Of a stretch of DNA of 64,000 nucleotides, positions 60,184 to 64,000 are shown piece after piece. The translations under genes were made by a program, and so were the position numbers. The DNA lies in contig OZ020491.1 of the NCBI GenBank assembly GCA_963971405.1, positions 2,982,910 through 3,046,909 on the forward strand, in the 5' to 3' direction. The stretch is from Psococerastis gibbosa (lineage: Eukaryota > Arthropoda > Insecta > Psocodea > Psocidae). The notes under the pieces were generated by a model. It was not told where the DNA came from. It saw only the letters and a program-made list of their open reading frames with translations, and did no database searches. Each line of letters opens with the position of its first letter. Within the stretch, counting starts at the first letter, position 1.

Positions 60184-60425
60184 AACGGATTTACATGTTT
60201 TGAGGTCTCAGGAACCCAAAAAAGTGGTTTTTATGGAATGTTTGTCTGTCTTTCTGTCTGTCGTTCTGTCTGTCTGTCGTTCTGTCTGTCTGTGCGTCGA
60301 TTTCCGGGCAAACCACTCTGTCGATTGTGATGAAATTTGGCATGTAGGTTCACAAAAATCACACCTCGGGACCATTTTTTTTTTATTTGGGGCTAACTCA
60401 ATTTGGATTTATTCTCAAAAAAACG
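60184..60425 (+). repeat. Dispersed repeat with TCTG microsatellite
   Basis: Contains a TCTG-rich microsatellite (about 60243-60294) followed by AACCACTCTGTCGATTGTGA and GATGAAATTTGGCATGTAGG. A related copy in the opposite orientation lies at 62830-63270. Confidence 0.65.
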
Positions 60426-60710
60426 TCTAAAAAAATTATTTCCCAAAAACGGCTCCAACGATTTCTTTTAAATTTACATATATTGTAGTTGTTATTAATG
60501 TTGACAAAATGCGGGGGGTCGCTTGCCCCTTGATAGGTTGCTTCTGGGGGTAAAAAAATAAAAATAACTAAATTTTAATGAAAAATGACTATAAAATAAT
60601 TTTTCTGCGAAACCTTTCTATCGATGATTTCTACCGTTTTAGGTGTTAAATTGAGTAACGAAACCGGGCAGGTTGCTTTCACAGAAAAGTATTTGGTTTT
60701 GTACAAAAAA

Positions 60711-60743
<33 letters not shown>

Positions 60744-60981
60744 AAAAATGATAAAAAATTCCCGCTCAAATGCATTACGTGCCCTGCCAGTATTGCTGTG
60801 AGGTAATGTGTTGGTCTGACCTATCTAGAATTTACCCCCCCCCCCTCCCCCATCCCCGAGATATCGGAAATTTAACCATAGGAAAATTATTTACCATGAG
60901 TTACTCATTTTCTCTATCTACTAATTTTGATGAATTGGAAAGCACGTTCGAGTAAGCTCGGACCGGTTGTTATAATTGCAG
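60426..60981. other. Low-complexity interval
   Basis: T-run at 60714-60742 and C-run near 60834-60844. No gene recognised. Confidence 0.4.
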
Positions 60982-61177
60982 TGGCGATTGGGTGCAAGTA
61001 GGCCACATATTGAGAAAAAAAAGTTGTGTGATTGTGTCTGCGCGAGAGAAGTGTAACTCCATCAATGAATTGAAGGACCCGGTAGACGAGGGCGTTAAGT
61101 CGCAATTTCAACAATTCGAAGAAGAAGTGAGCAACATGTCCGCTAGCCGAGTTTTTAACCTTTACGATGAAGGTATG
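60982..61177 (+). CDS. Unidentified exon-like ORF
   Basis: After an acceptor-like TATAATTGCAG, an open frame reads GDWVQVGHILRKKSC, then EKCNSINELKDPVDEG, SQFQQFEEEVSNMS and SRVFNLYDEGMV, ending at GGTATG/GTAAGT. The composition is protein-like (amphipathic, charged), unlike the surrounding repeats. I do not recognise a family; a decayed DDE-type transposase (the NLYDEG string) or an exon of a host gene are both possible. A Penelope pseudo-LTR begins directly after it. Confidence 0.35.
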
Positions 61178-61179
61178 GT

Positions 61180-61372
61180 AAGTAACTACAAAGGCTTTCA
61201 CGGTCAGTTAGGTGAAGCTGATCTGAAAGTGAACATCCAAACGTTTCGTCAAATGCTGCCGTCGACATCTTCAGTGGCCCTGCCTAGACATCGAAGGTTG
61301 TACCTCGGTGGCTCCGCAGCTGTTCACTTTCAGATCGACCACATCCCAACAGCATGGATTCTACTATTTCTT
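61180..61372 (-). mobile_element. Solo Penelope pseudo-LTR
   Basis: Minus-strand pseudo-LTR with both ends recognisable (starts ACTACAAAGGCTTTCACGG on plus, as 1795 and 2478). Another inverted GATCTGAAAGTGAAC pair brackets it (61220 and 61323). No coding part attached. Confidence 0.65.
61239..61274 (-). ncRNA. Hammerhead-ribozyme-like motif in Penelope pseudo-LTR
   Basis: Minus strand: CTGAAGA (61274-61268), stem II GTCGAC...TTTGAC (five pairs plus a terminal mismatch), GAAACGTTT (61247-61239). Core bases intact. Confidence 0.65.
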
Positions 61373-61839
61373 TAAGGTATGATAAGGTTTGGGAAATTTT
61401 TCATTTGTCAAATCGCAACCCTTAACCGTCCCTACTTTTTTATTTTTACGTCACTTCTCCTTACTGAGAACTTTCGTTTCGTTTCATAAGCTTGCTTGGT
61501 CTATTTTATCTTTCCGGCAGCCTACATTATAGGCAACGTATTAGAAATTGAAGACAAAAATTATAAATAAGTTTTTACAATGAAGTCCCTCTATTAGCGT
61601 ATTTCTTGCGAAATTGGTTTATCCTTGACTAATGATAGTCGAAAATTTATTAAAAATAGCGCCAAGAAAAGGTTTTAACCGGAATACAATGACTCAAACG
61701 ATCTATATTCTATATATTGAATGAATCTCGGAATCTTGCATAGCAAACGTCATTAAAAGCTAACTCAATCTTCAAAGTAACCACCCACGATACTCCAGGA
61801 ACGAAAGACCGTTCATCTAACAATGAGATCACGCACGAT
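61373..61839. other. No recognised feature
   Basis: AT-rich spacer between the pseudo-LTR and the annexin-like first exon. Confidence 0.3.
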
Positions 61840-62093
61840 GACGTGAATCCACAGGTGGTGTTCCAGTGTAACAAGACTGCGCCGGTCGTTTAAATTTCCG
61901 TAGCTGGCGCGGCATCTTTGGGTTCTTACATGTCTAATTTAATTTGTTTTGTTTTGGTGAGTTTCCGAGTTGGAGTTTAGTGAGAGGAGAGAAGCCAGCT
62001 GTGTGTGGAGCGCTGCCATTTGGTGACGTGTACTACAAATTAACAAGAGAACTGCAACTACTACAATTTTGTACATAATCAGTACATTGCTCT
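61840..62093 (+). promoter_or_regulatory. Possible noncoding first exon of a second annexin-like gene
   Basis: Resembles 47160-47389 at several co-linear points: GACGTGAATCCACAGGTG (against GACGCGAATCCGCAGGTG), GAGTTGGAGTTTAG (against TTTTGGAGTTCAG) and CTACAAATTAAC (against CTACAAATAAG). Like that segment it ends in a donor (GCTCTG/GTAAGC at 62094). No coding exon follows before the window ends. Confidence 0.35.
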
Positions 62094-62197
62094 GGTAAGC
62101 CATGGCTTTTTCTCATAGACTAGGATAGGTACTTTACTGTACTCTTCTGGGTTTTAGATGATTAGGTCCTTGGAGGTTTGCCTAGCAGTGGCGCTTA

Positions 62198-62582
62198 GGT
62201 GCCCATTCCATTGACCGGCTAGGGCTATTTCCAACAACGGTGACGTGGTAGCAGACATTCAAGACTTAGGTGGCGTTTCCACCGACCTCGCATTGCAGAA
62301 TTGACGGAAATGTTTATTTTCCTCTATGCAATAGTTAAAATTGATCAATGATCATACAGTAAAATCACAAAAAAAAAAACCTAAAATTAAAAAATGGCGT
62401 CATGGGATATGTTAAGTACAAACATTTTAATAGATTTCTATAAAAAGAAAAATTCTAATTTCCGTCAATGTCATTTGCATTCTGCAATGCGAGATCGGTG
62501 GAAACGCCACCTAAGTCTTGAATGTCTGCTACCACGTCACAGTTGTTGGAAATAGCCCTAGCCGGTCAATGGAATGGGCGCC
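62198..62582. mobile_element. Long-palindrome MITE, copy 4
   Basis: Ends GGTGCCCATTCCATTGACCG and CCGGTCAATGGAATGGGCGCC-like; flanks TTA and TAA. Subterminal GTGGTAGCAGACATTCAAGA. Very similar to 51001-51384 across its whole length. Confidence 0.8.
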
Positions 62583-62829
62583 TAATAACTAATGTATCGC
62601 TCTTCAGAGTGCGGTATATGATTTTACATGTGTTACACTGTTACATGGCCGGAAGTTTGAAGTATGGTACCGTATACCGTACCTTTTACTTGTATATCTA
62701 CAAATTACTATCGGACACACACTAATTCCGTTTTTGTAGTGTAACTTTTAAGCTTTAAATCAATTAGTCTTGTCTATGACCCACCAAGGTGTGATTGAAG
62801 GCGTCCAACCGCAAATCCAAGTTTCATGC

Positions 62830-63270
62830 GAAAGCACCCGTTTAACGGGCAGGGCAGAGGGGTTTATGTGTACTTATGTATGTTTAGTTCCCTAAACTCG
62901 TCCATATTGTAGACTTTTACAGTCCCTTGAAGTTGTAGTCGTTTTTGAGAAAACAGTTTTTAGTTGTTTTTTGAGTTTTTGAAGGGCGAAACTCGCCCAA
63001 AATTTAGTTAGCCCAATATAAAAAAAAAATGGTCGGGAGACGATTTTGTGAACCTACTCGTAGTCTACATGCCAAATTTCATCCAAATCCACTTAAATCT
63101 CAAAATTGAAAATTTCGACTATAACTAAGCTTTCCTTATTCTACGTAAAAATATGAAAGCAATAAAATCGTCCCGAGATATGATTTTTGTGAAGCAACAT
63201 GCCAAATCTCATCCAAATCCACGAGTAGTTTGCCCACAAATCGACAAACAGACTGGCATTTCGTAAAAAC
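62830..63270 (-). repeat. Dispersed repeat (opposite orientation to 60184-60425)
   Basis: Contains CATGCCAAAT-TCATCCAAAT twice (63070 and 63200), GAAAATTTCGAC and AAGCTTTCCTTAT, which are the complement of AAGGAAAGCTT and CGAAATTTTCGAT near 60140-60170. No ORF. Confidence 0.6.
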
Positions 63271-63279
63271 TACTTTTTT

Positions 63280-63580
63280 GGGGTACCAGCAGCCTGATCA
63301 TGGCGATTATAATACCGGTATTTATTTAATCCCCTGGTATTAAAAATGTAAACAAGATATTTTTTTTATAATGGAAAGTGCTATTCGAAATTTGTTTGTT
63401 TACATTTTTAATACCAGGGGATTAAATAAATACGTAATAAACATGTAAACAAGATAATTTTATAATGGAAAGTGCTATTCAAAATTTGTTTGTTAACAGT
63501 TATAATCCTAGGGTATTTATTTTAACTCCGGTATTATAATCGCCTTGATCAGGCTGCTGGTACCTCAAACCTGGTACCCC
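63280..63580. mobile_element. Foldback MITE with GGGGTACCAG ends
   Basis: Inverted ends GGGGTACCAGCAGCCTGATC and GATCAGGCTGCTGGTACC (with a second CTGGTACCCC at 63571). Inside, ATGTAAACAAGATA-TTTTATAATGGAAAGTGCTATTC occurs twice in tandem (63347 and 63443) and ATTTTTAATACCAGGGGATT is mirrored. Confidence 0.7.
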
Positions 63581-64000
63581 GAAATCTCGAAAGTGAAAAT
63601 TGCAATCATCATACTGTACGCATAAATAGGAAAACAATAATTATAATTGTTGTTCTTCTATTTAGTTTATGTTAGTTTATAAACGTTTGACTAAACAGAA
63701 ACACAATCACATGGGCGATGAGTCAACACGGCCCCTGCCAAAACTGATTGTAGTTGGTGATGACGTAATTCGACTGGAAGACCTTGCTATAAAAACAATG
63801 CACTAGTCGGTCCAGTAGGGAGCTGTGACGTCGTACGATTCATTATGATGAGAAGTGACGAATCGGAAGCAATAGTGGTCAAGTGACTCACAGTCACAAT
63901 CGGTAGTATTCATGAATTGAAGTAAACCCTTTTACTTCGCAATTGTGTTTTAATTCGCAAAAACAAAGTTTTTCTCCAACGGTCAAATCGGATGCATTCA
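63581..64000. other. Right edge of window
   Basis: Contains CTATAAAAACA (63787-63797) about 25 bases before TCGGTCCAGTAGGG, a possible core promoter or start of an LTR cut by the window. Nothing else recognised. Confidence 0.3.

Noticed and set aside
60241-60298. Coding ORF with repeated Val-Cys-Leu-Ser residues
   Set aside because: Translation of a TCTG microsatellite.

Overview
This is a nuclear genomic window from an arthropod, probably an insect; the species cannot be fixed from the sequence. The evidence is split genes with GT-AG introns, a tyrosine/proline-rich annexin of the B11/A7/A11 type, a THAP-domain gene, a CENP-M-like centromere gene, and a very heavy load of metazoan-type transposable elements: LINEs with and without RNase H, an RTE-like LINE, Penelope-like elements, a Ty3/gypsy element, a pogo-like element, many MITEs and tRNA-derived SINEs. 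There are no prokaryotic genes, CRISPR arrays or genuine tRNA/rRNA genes.

Host genes, reconstructed by matching exon ends and reading phases: (1) a THAP zinc-finger gene on the minus strand (exons 21313-21246, 20804-20523, 14599-14465), now carrying a one-base deletion at the conserved Trp codon of the THAP domain; (2) divergent from it, a plus-strand gene (21709-28241, three exons, 345 aa) joining a C2H2 finger to a FLYWCH/WRKY-GCM1-like module of the kind seen in front of MULE transposases, but without a transposase; (3) a four-exon plus-strand gene (34572-46366, 183 aa) that I recognise as centromere protein M; (4) an eight-exon annexin (48398-59768, 473 aa) with a probable noncoding first exon ending at 47389. 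A stretch resembling that noncoding exon lies at 61840-62093 and may start a second annexin gene running off the window. An unidentified exon-like ORF sits at 60982-61177.

Layout: 1-11290 is a graveyard of broken LINEs, Penelope-like elements and SINEs; 11291-14464 holds nothing I recognise; 14465-28241 holds the THAP and C2H2 genes, with a full-length LINE with both ORFs open (about 15190-20320) inside the last THAP intron; 28533-34460 holds a 5'-truncated LINE with a 14-bp target duplication and a three-level nest (MITE, pogo-like element, MITE); 34572-46366 is CENP-M, whose introns carry a LINE, a MITE split by a LINE fragment, and an apparently young gypsy element with matching LTRs and open gag and pol; 47160-59768 is the annexin gene; the rest is repeats.

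The most notable signal is a set of hammerhead-ribozyme-like motifs in several repeat families: CTGANGA, a short perfect hairpin, GAA(A), then a palindrome (ACGT, ACCGGT or ACAGCTGT) where stem III should be, followed by the cleavage base. One family is the Penelope pseudo-LTR, where such ribozymes are known; others lie in foldback or orphan repeats. A second recurring theme is a family of MITEs with TTA target duplications and ends of the type GGCGCCCATTCCA, all carrying the subterminal motif GTGGTAGCAGACATT.
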